A stretch of 54,238 nucleotides of DNA from an uncultured Flavobacteriaceae bacterium (GTDB lineage: Bacteria > Bacteroidota > Bacteroidia > Flavobacteriales > Flavobacteriaceae): assembly GCA_947500435.1 (NCBI GenBank), contig CANMRV010000012.1, positions 1 through 54,238 on the forward strand, written 5' to 3'. Each line of letters opens with the position of its first letter. Position 1 is the stretch's first letter. This document shows positions 26,229 to 34,892 of the stretch, piece by piece. The notes under the pieces are model-generated. The model was given only the letters and a program-made list of their open reading frames with translations, was not told the origin of the DNA and made no database searches. The translations under genes were made by a program, and so were the position numbers.

Positions 26229-27458
26229 CTACACTATTTCTTTTAATTCTTCGACAGTCAAATCCAACTCCATACCTGTAGATTTAGAGAAATGTATGGC
26301 CTTAAAATAATCCACGTACATTTTGGTTATATCTGACATGGGCAATGAACATGCTGCTTTATAATTTGTCATTCCTAAATGAATTCGATAAGAATCATGC
26401 TGTAAAATATTTTGCAATGCAACAGCTAGAGAAGCAGAACATTCAGGGTTGAAAAATTCACCTTTATATCCCTCTTCCTTTACTAAAATACTTAGGTCCC
26501 CCAAATCGGGTAAAGCGACTGCCTTTCCATAACTTCCAGCTTGGTGCAATACTCCTGAACTTCCTGTCGTAGAGGTATATGGAAAAACTACAACAGCACT
26601 TTTGCCAAAAATTATGGGAACATCTTCCTCTGCTACGTAACCCGTAAATTGCAACTGCTCTACATGGCGATATTTTTCTTTTACGGATTCTAGATACCCT
26701 GGTGTATTCGGGCTATCCGTTCCCGCTATGACAATTTCGATATTCTCATTTGTTCTTGCACGAATCAATTCCACTGCCTCTATCAATATTTCGACTTTTT
26801 TATAGGTTCCAAATTTTCCAAATGCCATAACTTGTTTTGGCCCATTCCCCAATCGATAATCCGGTTCTGGTGGGGTTTCAAAAGCACCATGAGGAATGAG
26901 CGCTACGTTTCTTGACCTATATTTCTTTTCTAGAATGGTTTTATACTTACTAATAGTAACTGCTAGTACATCAGAAGTCAACACAAATTTTGTCAATGTG
27001 CTACCTATTAAATTATAAGCACGCTGCAACCATTTGTTTGAGGTTATTCCGGCATTATCCAAATCAACTTGTTCCATAATGTTATGCAAAAGCGAAATAG
27101 TGGGGATACCTTTCATTTTGCAAATCAAAGGCAGCATTAAGCCCAATGCAGCAGGAATCTTTTTGTCACCAAATTTTAAAAATTGAAGATTGAAGAGTAT
27201 TGCATCTGGTTTGGTTTTGGAAATGACACTGTTGATTTTAAAAATGTTTGCGTAATCATTGAAATTCCAACATTCTTGAACTGTAATCTTACAGCCATCT
27301 TCTTCAAAAGCCAAATCTTTTTCGCCTTCCGTTTTATCTGTAATCAAAATGATTTCTGCTACTTCTTTTTGAAGCCTAAAGTTTTTTACCAAATGGTATC
27401 CGTATTCGGTGAGGGTAACTTTACTTGGTGGATACGCGGTTACAATTGCTAGTCTCAT
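26229..27458 (-). CDS. GT4-family glycosyltransferase, copy 1
   Basis: 409 residues with the GT-B double Rossmann form. N-terminal IVTAYPPSKVTLTEYGYHLV and SLLHNIMEQVDLDNAG belong to the acceptor half; MAFGKFGTYKKVEILIEA, EIVIAGTDSPNTPGYLE and FPYTSTTGSSGVLHQAGSYG belong to the nucleotide-sugar half. It is cytoplasmic and would build the repeat unit or polymer from a nucleotide sugar, as PelF or Wzx/Wzy-pathway GT4 enzymes do. It is highly similar to the gene at 29365-30621 over the whole length. It is a single-gene unit with its own shared-layout promoter. Confidence 0.88.
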   Translation of the reverse strand: MRLAIVTAYPPSKVTLTEYGYHLVKNFRLQKEVAEIILITDKTEGEKDLAFEEDGCKITVQECWNFNDYANIFKINSVISKTKPDAILFNLQFLKFGDKKIPAALGLMLPLICKMKGIPTISLLHNIMEQVDLDNAGITSNKWLQRAYNLIGSTLTKFVLTSDVLAVTISKYKTILEKKYRSRNVALIPHGAFETPPEPDYRLGNGPKQVMAFGKFGTYKKVEILIEAVELIRARTNENIEIVIAGTDSPNTPGYLESVKEKYRHVEQLQFTGYVAEEDVPIIFGKSAVVVFPYTSTTGSSGVLHQAGSYGKAVALPDLGDLSILVKEEGYKGEFFNPECSASLAVALQNILQHDSYRIHLGMTNYKAACSLPMSDITKMYVDYFKAIHFSKSTGMELDLTVEELKEIV

Positions 27459-27498
27459 AGGTTAAATTTTAAATTCAAATTAGATTGACTATTTGATA

Positions 27499-27567
27499 CA
27501 AATATCCCCCAAAAAGCCTTATTTTATTGATATTTTACGGTGGATAAAGAATTACTGTAGTTGAATG
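27499..27567 (-). promoter_or_regulatory. Shared-layout promoter of GT4 copy 1
   Basis: Minus strand: site 1 CATTCAACTACAG (27555-27567), site 2 TATCCACCGTAAA (27534-27546), -7 element GATATTTG (27499-27506) beginning 54 bp after the central C of site 1. The leader to the ATG is about 40 nt and ends in TTAACCTATG. Confidence 0.65.
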
Positions 27568-27651
27568 GGAGATAGCATAAGACCAACTAATCAAATACCT
27601 TTTTTTGAGATATTTATTGAATTTGCAACATCGCCATCCTTAAAAAAACAG

Positions 27652-27683
27652 AAAACCCGGAAACCAAAAAGTTTCCGGGTTTT
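27652..27683 (-). terminator. Rho-independent terminator of STAS-flippase unit
   Basis: AAAACCCGGAAA pairs perfectly over 12 bp with TTTCCGGGTTTT around an 8-nt loop, 28 bp after the flippase stop. It separates the flippase unit from the promoter of GT4 copy 1. Confidence 0.9.
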
Positions 27684-27710
27684 TACTACTCCTAAATATT
27701 AAAATTAGGG

Positions 27711-28949
27711 TTAGGCTTTCATATTCTTTTGAGCGAAATAGATTAGTTGAGCAATTAACAATGTTACCATGGCAATGATTTGAACTTGAACTACAATAGC
27801 CAAATTAGCATGGAAAAACATTATTAATACGATTTGCGATATACCCAAAAGACCAGATACAATTACCGGAGTATACTCATCTAACGATAAAAAATAATAG
27901 GCAAAGATGTTGGACACAGCAAACAGCGAAGTAGCAAGTGCATACTGCCATAATAGCGTTGCCATCGTTAAATAAGCTTTTCCAAACATTATTTCTATAA
28001 TTAGTTCTGGAAATAATGCACAAGCCACAACAATAGTAAATGACAATACAGCAATATAACTTACATATTTAAAAAGTACAGGGGCAGTGGCCTCACCATT
28101 TTTCTTTTTTTCAACTACAGTTGGCAGCAACAACATTACGAACATCCATGCTACAAAATAGACCACTCTACCAATTAGTGCTAAAGAGGCATATAATCCT
28201 GCGTCCATGGCATCAAAATAATGTTTCACTAACAACACATCACTATTGTTGATTATGATCTGAGTAAATTCGTAACAAGCCGTTAATAACATAAATCGTA
28301 CGACCTGTTTTTTCTTTGAAGCTTCAAGGGATACTTTCCTGAATATTTTTTTTCCATCGAACTTAGACGGAATCAAACCAAAAACAAAAGACAACGCAAT
28401 ACCCAGGGCAACTAAAAAAGAGGGCGAAACAGGAACAAACCATAGTAGCACTAATGTTAATAACAATCGGCTCCACATTTCTGTTTGATACGTAGTTGAA
28501 AGTTTCGTAAAGTCTTGATGACCTTGATATTTACCACGGTTGACCGACATGAAAAAGTACAGTGGAACGGCAGCAGCAAAGGTTTTAAATAACAAAGCTG
28601 ATTCTGTCTGAAACACATCTTTTAGAGTTCCAGCGAAGGAAAAAAGTAAAATTCCGACCAACATTCCAAATCCCAAAGCATACTTATACATCAGTTGTTG
28701 AAAGGCATCCCAATCGGTACCTGAAAAGAGCACAGCGAATTTTGCTGTTGCCAATTGAAAGGTCATTCCCAAAAAGGACAATACCAATAGTAATGTTACC
28801 AGAAGTGCCGCTTCCGCAAATACTTCAGGCCCCAATAACCTCCCTAATAACAAGTTGTATAGGTAGTTACCTCCGTTTACCAGAAGTACACTACCCATGA
28901 ACAACTTCTCAGGGGAAATCTTTGTTAGAAAAATTCTAAATGCGGTCAT
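27711..28949 (-). CDS. Oligosaccharide flippase, MOP superfamily (Wzx/PelG-like)
   Basis: 413 residues from the ATG at 28949. It is hydrophobic throughout with about 12 membrane segments; the opening GSVLLVNGGNYLYNLLLGRLLGPEVF is the classical Wzx/polysaccharide-transporter start. It should move lipid-linked oligosaccharide, or growing polymer in the manner of PelG, across the inner membrane. The ATG lies inside the 3' end of the STAS gene (14-bp overlap), so translation of the two is coupled. Confidence 0.88.
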   Translation of the reverse strand: MTAFRIFLTKISPEKLFMGSVLLVNGGNYLYNLLLGRLLGPEVFAEAALLVTLLLVLSFLGMTFQLATAKFAVLFSGTDWDAFQQLMYKYALGFGMLVGILLFSFAGTLKDVFQTESALLFKTFAAAVPLYFFMSVNRGKYQGHQDFTKLSTTYQTEMWSRLLLTLVLLWFVPVSPSFLVALGIALSFVFGLIPSKFDGKKIFRKVSLEASKKKQVVRFMLLTACYEFTQIIINNSDVLLVKHYFDAMDAGLYASLALIGRVVYFVAWMFVMLLLPTVVEKKKNGEATAPVLFKYVSYIAVLSFTIVVACALFPELIIEIMFGKAYLTMATLLWQYALATSLFAVSNIFAYYFLSLDEYTPVIVSGLLGISQIVLIMFFHANLAIVVQVQIIAMVTLLIAQLIYFAQKNMKA

Positions 28950-29238
28950 CACTAAAGATAAATGAGGTCTTAGTTTTATTAAGTATCCCTAAAATATTGG
29001 AATTACTTAATCCGACTATCGATAAAATACTATTATCACGCATGGCGCTATGATACATTTCTCGGAGCATATGAGCCGCAGTAACATCTAATTTTTTTAC
29101 TCTTTCTAAATTCAATATTACTGGGTTTGTGTTGCTCAGATACGTTTGCATATGCCGAACCAAGATGTTGACATTAGCACTATTCAGTTCTCCAAAAACG
29201 GAAAACATTCCTCTAGTTTCTGTTATTTGTAAGGCCAT
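28936..29238 (-). CDS. STAS-domain protein (anti-anti-sigma-like)
   Basis: 100 residues forming a lone STAS domain: beta strands around MFSVFGELNSANVNIL, then VILNLERVKKLDVTAAHMLREM. The place of the phosphorylatable Ser of SpoIIAA-like proteins (D-S-S/T-G) reads D-V-T-A, so Thr is the only possible acceptor there. STAS proteins bind partner proteins and switch them. No anti-sigma kinase is encoded near. Overlap with the flippase gene suggests that it acts on the flippase or on the glycosyltransferases. Confidence 0.8.
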   Translation of the reverse strand: MALQITETRGMFSVFGELNSANVNILVRHMQTYLSNTNPVILNLERVKKLDVTAAHMLREMYHSAMRDNSILSIVGLSNSNILGILNKTKTSFIFSDDRI

Positions 29239-29281
29239 AACTTTTAATTTTATAGGTTAAGTTTTTATTTCCTTCTTGTGA

Positions 29282-29350
29282 TAAATATCTAGTAATTATC
29301 TCTCGAAAAAGATGAATTTGGGTTGGGTTGCAACTTACTGTAGTTCAATG
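29282..29350 (-). promoter_or_regulatory. Shared-layout promoter of STAS-flippase unit
   Basis: Minus strand: site 1 CATTGAACTACAG (29338-29350), site 2 AACCCAACCCAAA (29317-29329), -7-like GATATTTA (29282-29289) beginning 54 bp after the central C of site 1. Site 1 differs from that at 27555 in one base. Confidence 0.65.
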
Positions 29351-29364
29351 GGGGCTTTCCTTCT

Positions 29365-30621
29365 TTATTCATTATTCAATACTTCTTCAACTATTACCGT
29401 GTCTTCCATTTTCTTTTTTTCGATTTCAAATCGAAAACCATTAGACTTAGAAATTTGAATAGCACTGAAGTAATCGATATATTTTTTGGTGATTTCTGAC
29501 ATTGGCAAAGAACATGCAGCTTTGTAATTAGCCTTTCCTAACGATATGCGATATTGATCATCAGTCAATATCTTTTGTATTGCATTTGCTAAAGATTCAA
29601 CATTAGAGGCATCAAAAAATTCTCCGATGTATCCTTCTTCTCTTACAAGAATGCTCAAATCACCTAAATCTGGTAAAGCGACGGCATTCCCATAACTACC
29701 TGCCTGGTGAAGAACTCCTGAACTACCAGTTGTAGACGTATAAGGAAAAACGCTAACAGCACTTTCAGAAAATATTTGGGGCACATCCTCTTCAGCAACA
29801 TAACCTGTAAATCGAATTTGAGGAACATGTTTGTACTTTTCTTTGATAGCTTCTAGGTATCCAGGCGTATTTGGACTATCAGTACCAGCGATTACAATTT
29901 CAATATTTTCTTGGGTACGATTTCGTATGATTTCAACAGCCTCTATTAAAATCTCTACTTTTTTGTAGGTGCCAAATTTACCAAAAGCCATAACTTTTTT
30001 GGGTCCCTCAGGTAGCTCATAAGTTGGTTCAGGTGGTGTTTCGAAAGAACCATGTGGAATGAGTGCAATATTTCGAGCATTGTACTTTTCCTCTAAAATA
30101 TCAACGTATTTGCTTATGGTAACGGCCAAGACATCAGAACTTAAAACAAAACGAGTTAAGCTTGTTCCTATGAAGTTATAGACCGTTTGAAGCAGTTTAT
30201 TTTTGGTAAAACCTGCATTTTCTAAATCTACTTGTTCCAAAATATTATGCAACAATGAAATGGTTGGAATCCTTTTAAATCCGCAATAGGCCGGCAGGAT
30301 GAGTCCTAAAGCAGCTGGAATTTTTTTGTCCCCGAATTTTAAGAATTGGAGGTTAAAAAGTACAGCATCTGGTTTTATCGATGAAATTGTTTTTGCTACT
30401 TTGAAAAAACTGGTATAGCTGTTGAATGACCAACATTCTTTTACAATAATTCTGCAACCATTCTCCTCAAAATCGAGATCTTTGGGTTCGTTGGTGTAAT
30501 CTGATAGTATATATAATTCAGTTATTTCTTTGTGAAGTCTAAAGTGTTTTACCAAATAATATCCATATTCGGTCAAGGTTACCTTACTGGGCGGGTACGC
30601 CGTTACAATAGCTAATTTCAT
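29365..30621 (-). CDS. GT4-family glycosyltransferase, copy 2
   Basis: 418 residues, a close paralog of the gene at 26229 (same motifs: TAYPPSKVTLTEYGYYLV, HNILEQVDLENAG, FGKFGTYKKVEILIEA, VIAGTDSPNTPGYLE, YTSTTGSSGVLHQAGSYG). It has a slightly longer charged C-terminus. It follows REC-GT2 copy 2 by 40 bp and should be on the same mRNA. The two copies may add different sugars, or work under different conditions, since only copy 1 has the shared-layout promoter directly in front of it. Confidence 0.88.
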   Translation of the reverse strand: MKLAIVTAYPPSKVTLTEYGYYLVKHFRLHKEITELYILSDYTNEPKDLDFEENGCRIIVKECWSFNSYTSFFKVAKTISSIKPDAVLFNLQFLKFGDKKIPAALGLILPAYCGFKRIPTISLLHNILEQVDLENAGFTKNKLLQTVYNFIGTSLTRFVLSSDVLAVTISKYVDILEEKYNARNIALIPHGSFETPPEPTYELPEGPKKVMAFGKFGTYKKVEILIEAVEIIRNRTQENIEIVIAGTDSPNTPGYLEAIKEKYKHVPQIRFTGYVAEEDVPQIFSESAVSVFPYTSTTGSSGVLHQAGSYGNAVALPDLGDLSILVREEGYIGEFFDASNVESLANAIQKILTDDQYRISLGKANYKAACSLPMSEITKKYIDYFSAIQISKSNGFRFEIEKKKMEDTVIVEEVLNNE

Positions 30622-30661
30622 ATTAACCTTATTTTAAGTTTAAATCGTTTGTAAAAATGTA

Positions 30662-31798
30662 TTATTTGTAGACGATGGCGATTTTGGCCAGTTGACCAAC
30701 AATTTTTATGGAGTCTTTCATTGATAGCTTAGAACCATCTGCATGAATCCATCTTTTCAAGGGTTGTTCACAAATAAATTTCTTAACCTCTTGTTTGCCG
30801 TAGTGTTTGCGCATTCTCATAAACAGCTCAACATCAAAGAGCCATTTGGTAATAAATGGTTTTGTAAATAACATTTTAACTATATCCCTTTTCATAATCT
30901 TAGCACCACATTGTGTATCGTTAAAAGGCATTTTAAGTATTGTCCTGATAATGAGATTAATCGTCATACTTATAATTTTCCTGGCGGATTCTTTGGTTAT
31001 ATCTGCTCCCATTCTACTCATTCTTGAACCACTGACAATTTTGTATTCAGAATTCTCCAAGGTTTGAACCAAATCATCAAAATCCCTGAAATCGGTCGAT
31101 AAATCTGCATCTAAAAAACCAATGTAATCTAACTGTGAGTCTTTCTCCAAGTGCAGCATGCCCTGCCTTACCGCCTCAGCTTTACCGCCGTTTTGCACAC
31201 AATCATAAATACTTATATTTTCTTCATTTCCAGATTTTAGTTCTTCTAAAACCGCCAAGGTATTATCGGTGCTTCCATCATTTACAAAACATAGATGATA
31301 TCCCAAATTCCGGTGTGCAAAGTCCTTGAATTCTGTACTAGATAGCCTTTCCGCTTCATTGTAACAGGGAATGACCACCCCAACACAGTGCTTTTGGAGC
31401 ATTCGTGCCTCAGGGTTATTTTGGACAGTGTTAGTTTCAGGACTACCAATCAGTCTTTTAATTCTGGCTACCATCTCATTTAAACTCACAGGTTTCTTCA
31501 TGTAATCATCAACCCCTAGTTCAAAACCCTCCATGATGACATCCTCATTGGTATTTCCTGACATTACCAAAATAGGAGTTTGTCGCTTCTCTATACTTTT
31601 GATTTTTTTAACCACATCTATGCCATTCATATTGGGCATATTGATATCTACCAAAACCAAATCTGGTTGAAAGGTTTTGAATAACGCTATTCCTTCTTCA
31701 CCCGTGCTTGCCGTTCGTACTTCATATCCCATCTCTTGTAGCTTTTTCTCCACAGATAGTAGAATTAACGTCTGGTCATCAATCGTAAGTATTTTCAT
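30662..31798 (-). CDS. Response regulator-glycosyltransferase fusion (REC-GT2), copy 2
   Basis: 378 residues from the ATG at 31798, which matches the start of copy 1 (MKILTIDDQ); an ATG 33 bp upstream would add an unrelated extension. Receiver: phosphoacceptor Asp51 (VLVDINMP), MSGNTNE, KKPVSL. GT2: VVIPCYNEAERL, FVNDGSTDNT, FLDADLSTD, FNDTQCGAKI and TKWLFDVELF. All expected active residues of both halves are present. It heads a two-gene unit with GT4 copy 2. No shared-layout promoter was recognised in front of it, although the divergent upstream region holds the one of the TPR-barrel gene. Confidence 0.9.
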   Translation of the reverse strand: MKILTIDDQTLILLSVEKKLQEMGYEVRTASTGEEGIALFKTFQPDLVLVDINMPNMNGIDVVKKIKSIEKRQTPILVMSGNTNEDVIMEGFELGVDDYMKKPVSLNEMVARIKRLIGSPETNTVQNNPEARMLQKHCVGVVIPCYNEAERLSSTEFKDFAHRNLGYHLCFVNDGSTDNTLAVLEELKSGNEENISIYDCVQNGGKAEAVRQGMLHLEKDSQLDYIGFLDADLSTDFRDFDDLVQTLENSEYKIVSGSRMSRMGADITKESARKIISMTINLIIRTILKMPFNDTQCGAKIMKRDIVKMLFTKPFITKWLFDVELFMRMRKHYGKQEVKKFICEQPLKRWIHADGSKLSMKDSIKIVGQLAKIAIVYK

Positions 31799-32005
31799 AA
31801 AATATTTTTTGGTTGAAAAATTGGTTTTCAATAGGACTTATACAATGTCTGAATTAAATATTGTGTGTTTTTTCCTATATCTAACATTTTTAAAACTTAC
31901 ATATTGTTCAATTACTAAGGTCTTCGACCAAATCACCAATATTTTAACATTCTTGTTAAAGGCTTTATTTTAAGGACATTTCTTTTTCAGTATTGACCTT
32001 TTTTT

Positions 32006-32073
32006 AAATTCACTATCGACCAATAGCCAATTTCTGTAGGTAGACCCCTGGTATTCATGCGATTGAATATTTG
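32006..32073 (+). promoter_or_regulatory. Shared-layout promoter of TPR/outer-membrane gene
   Basis: Plus strand: site 1 AAATTCACTATCG (32006-32018), weak site 2 CCAATTTCTGTAG (32027-32039), -7-like AATATTTG (32066-32073) beginning 53 bp after the central C of site 1. The leader to the ATG is about 88 nt. This is the weakest member of the set, though it shares the CTATCG core with the REC-GT2 copy 1 promoter. Confidence 0.5.
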
Positions 32074-32161
32074 AAAGCCACCCTTAACTTTATATCCGAA
32101 TAAAACACCAATAAATCTTACATAAAGTCGTTCTATACTTGTCCTATTTTACTTTCAAATA

Positions 32162-34213
32162 ATGAAAAAACTCTTTAATCTACTTGTCATCATTTTTAGC
32201 ACCACATATGTTTTTGGGCAAAGTGATATGCAAAAGGGGTTTGATTTTTTGGAAAAAGGTGAATTTGCAGCTGCAAAAACCTTTTTCCAAAACACTTTAA
32301 AAGAAGAGCCTTTGAATAAAACCGCACAAATCTGCTATGGAAGGGCAGTAGGCTTAAGCGGTGAACCTCAAAAAGCAACAGCCATATTCGCAGGACTACT
32401 TCAAACCTACCCCAATGATTTTGAAATCGCCATAAACTATAATGAATCCTTTCTCTGGAATAAGCAATATGAAGTCGCAAAACCTTTGTATGCCAAAATG
32501 GTCATCGATTACCCGAACAAGTTTGGAGCAATTTTAGGTTATGCCAACACTCTTAGTAATTTAAAAGAGTATCAGGAAGCCCTAAGATGGTTGGAAAAAG
32601 CGCTTCAACTTCAACCTGGAAACCCAAGTGCACTCGTTTCCAGAAAGTTTATGCGATTGGGATATGCAAATCAATATGTAAATAATCAAGATTTTACTAC
32701 AGGGAAGGCTTTACTCAAAAAAATCTTTAATGACTTTCCCAACGATAAAGATGCTTTATTGAACTTGGCCAATATACATTTGATTACCAAACAAACCGAT
32801 AGCGCCAAAACCTTATATGCGAGATACGCTACTACACCGATAGATTCTATTACTGCTCTGAACGGTATCAGTTTGGCGGAGCATATTGCGGAAAATGATA
32901 AACAAGCTTTGAACATAGCCTCAGCCGCCATTAGCAAAGTACATCGTTTTGAGGATTACGAACTGACAGAACGCACATATGATAGATTCGTGCAAGCCTT
33001 GATTTGGAATCGAAAGTTCAGAAAGGCCAAAACACAAATCGATAGTTTAGAAACTGTCTATCCCAAACGCAACTGGATTCATGCTCTCAGAGCCACCTTG
33101 GGACTTTACACTGGAGACACCAAAGTCAGCGTAAAAGAATATGAGGCTATCTTGACAAAAGATAGTACATCCTTTGACGGCAATCTAGGAAAGGCCAACG
33201 CACTTTTTGCTTCCGACAGAATTATACCTGCCTATAGGGCAGCTTTTAAAACTTTGTCCATTTATAAGAACCAAAAAGATGCCAGGGGTTTTATCGAAAA
33301 ATTAGATGTAATGTATACCCCCAGTATAGAGGAACATGCAGCCTATACTTTTGACAATGGGGATAATATAGCATTTTACACAAACACTACTGCAGATATT
33401 GCTTTGTCTACCAAGTTTCGAACTACAGTTTCGTATTTCTATAGAAATACGGAAAACACTGTTACAGGAAATCAAGCCAGTTCCCATGTGGTATTGGCAG
33501 GGTTACAATTCAAGTTACTACCTAAAACTACTTTAAAAACGGTGGTGGGTTTGAACAATTCCCGGTTTATGACTGAAGCTTATACACAACCTGTATTGGA
33601 CGTCAAGCTGAATCTACAACCCTTAAAACTGCAAAATTTGGCTTTAGGTTATCAACGTGAGGTACAGAATTTTAATGCAGATCTCATTGAACGTGAAATT
33701 GTACAAAACCATTACGGACTCAATTATAATTTAGGTACCAACTTCAATTTAGGGTGGTACACGCAATTAATGTACACTCAGCAAAGTGATGCCAATACGA
33801 GAAACCTTTTGTTTACCTCTTTGTACTATACCCTAAGTCAAAAGCCGGCTTTAAAAATGGGAGTTAATTACCAGTACATCTCCTTTCAAGACCAAGTACC
33901 TACCATATACTTTAGTCCAGCCGAATACCAAGCTGTAGAACTATTCGCCGATATACGCGGTAAGTTTTCGGAAAAAACCAGTTATATCGCGAGTGCGGCA
34001 ACCGGATACCAACGAGTAGAAAACGACCCCAATACGCCTATATTTCGAGCGGAGGGGGCCTTACAACATCAGTTCTCTAAACGATTGAGTACAAACTTGT
34101 ATGGTAAATACAGTAACATTGCCTCTGCTACAGCAGCGGGTTTTGAGTTCACAGAGATAGGCTTAAAGTTGAAATGGTTGTTTATGAAAAGGCCTTTGTT
34201 TTCAGTGCAATGA
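32162..34213 (+). CDS. TPR protein with C-terminal outer-membrane beta barrel (YaiO/PelB/PgaA-like)
   Basis: 683 residues with signal peptide (TTYVFGQ). Residues about 25-385 form TPR units, for example FDFLEKGEFAAAKTFFQ and KEYQEALRWLEKALQLQPGN. Residues about 395-683 are amphipathic beta strands, as in YaiO-type barrels, and the chain ends with an aromatic-containing strand (..RPLFSVQ). TPR-plus-porin proteins such as PelB, PgaA and BcsC export exopolysaccharide through the outer membrane. The place in the locus and the shared-layout promoter support that role here. The barrel is of the YaiO type, so direct pore function is inferred. Confidence 0.78.
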   Translation: MKKLFNLLVIIFSTTYVFGQSDMQKGFDFLEKGEFAAAKTFFQNTLKEEPLNKTAQICYGRAVGLSGEPQKATAIFAGLLQTYPNDFEIAINYNESFLWNKQYEVAKPLYAKMVIDYPNKFGAILGYANTLSNLKEYQEALRWLEKALQLQPGNPSALVSRKFMRLGYANQYVNNQDFTTGKALLKKIFNDFPNDKDALLNLANIHLITKQTDSAKTLYARYATTPIDSITALNGISLAEHIAENDKQALNIASAAISKVHRFEDYELTERTYDRFVQALIWNRKFRKAKTQIDSLETVYPKRNWIHALRATLGLYTGDTKVSVKEYEAILTKDSTSFDGNLGKANALFASDRIIPAYRAAFKTLSIYKNQKDARGFIEKLDVMYTPSIEEHAAYTFDNGDNIAFYTNTTADIALSTKFRTTVSYFYRNTENTVTGNQASSHVVLAGLQFKLLPKTTLKTVVGLNNSRFMTEAYTQPVLDVKLNLQPLKLQNLALGYQREVQNFNADLIEREIVQNHYGLNYNLGTNFNLGWYTQLMYTQQSDANTRNLLFTSLYYTLSQKPALKMGVNYQYISFQDQVPTIYFSPAEYQAVELFADIRGKFSEKTSYIASAATGYQRVENDPNTPIFRAEGALQHQFSKRLSTNLYGKYSNIASATAAGFEFTEIGLKLKWLFMKRPLFSVQ

Positions 34214-34524
34214 AAATAAGGTAACGGTTTAATAGGTTAGTATTGATTGGTTTCTATTTACGAACTCTTCAATTATACAATGACATTTAGTTCTCACAAA
34301 TAATTCCTGCCTCGGTGACTCCTGGTATGATTTCGAATCGTCATACCTTTAGCTCCATAATTATGCCTGTATTTCTTGATATTATTCTTTTAGGTTGATA
34401 ATTGTTTTAGTCCATTACAATTACACTGTAACTAAAACGAGATAGGTTTTGTCAACTTTACCCATGCTTGATATTTCAATCATGAACAGAAGCTAAGGTA
34501 AAATAATCGTTTGCCGCAAATAAA
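34214..34524. other. Gene-free stretch after TPR-barrel gene
   Basis: About 310 bp A/T-rich sequence. No ORF with coding character, no tRNA, and no strong hairpin right after the stop of the TPR gene. It separates that gene from the terminator of the convergent small-peptide unit. Confidence 0.4.
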
Positions 34525-34560
34525 AAAGAACAACCTAACAAATATGTAAGATTGTTCTTT
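34525..34560 (-). terminator. Terminator of the small-peptide transcript
   Basis: AAAGAACAA (34525-34533) pairs with TTGTTCTTT (34552-34560) around an 18-nt loop. On the minus strand it is followed by a run of Ts. It lies about 185 bp after the peptide stop, so the transcript would have a long 3' part. Confidence 0.65.
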
Positions 34561-34703
34561 GCTGTAGGCACTCCCCCGTCCCAAATTTAAAAGGAAGTGC
34601 ATGGGGTATGAGCCCATATATAATTAGAAATCAGCTCTAGTCAAATGTGTACTTGTACAACCATTGTTTTAAAAACCTTTGGTCTAAAGTACAAAGACAC
34701 AAT

Positions 34704-34723
34704 AAGCGCCTTATATGGCGCTT
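34704..34723 (-). other. Perfect hairpin in 3' region of small-peptide transcript
   Basis: AAGCGCC and GGCGCTT form a perfect G/C-rich 7-bp stem with a 6-nt loop, 21 bp after the peptide stop. The following minus-strand sequence is only moderately T-rich, so it may be a weak terminator or an RNA-stabilising structure. A further ATGGG/CCCAT hairpin lies at about 34601-34617. Confidence 0.5.
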
Positions 34724-34744
34724 GTTATCGTATAAGAAAGACTT

Positions 34745-34855
34745 TTATAGTAAACCGGCTATGGCGAAAGCCACTCCAACGACAGTAGTACTGATGACAG
34801 TTTTAAGTCCGGTTACTAAAATCTTCAAAGTTGATACAAGAATAAACGTTTTCAT
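34745..34855 (-). CDS. 36-residue hydrophobic peptide under the shared-layout promoter
   Basis: An ATG at 34855 opens 36 codons ending in TAA at 34745. The peptide begins MKTFILVSTLKILVTGLK and continues as TVISTTVVGVAFAIAGLL: one long hydrophobic, Gly/Val/Thr-rich helix, with two Lys in the first half. It is too short to call by homology. Support comes from the promoter at 34893-34961, which has exactly the layout of the polysaccharide and signalling units, and from terminator-like hairpins behind it. Function is unknown; a small membrane regulator is one idea. Confidence 0.6.
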   Translation of the reverse strand: MKTFILVSTLKILVTGLKTVISTTVVGVAFAIAGLL

Positions 34856-34892
34856 AATATTTAGATTTAAGGTTAAACATCTATTTATACCC

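Noticed and set aside
32027..32044. CTACAG core on the minus strand as promoter site for REC-GT2 copy 2
   Set aside because: No TAnnTTTG-like element lies 53-54 bp downstream on that strand; the same DNA fits better as site 2 of the plus-strand TPR promoter.
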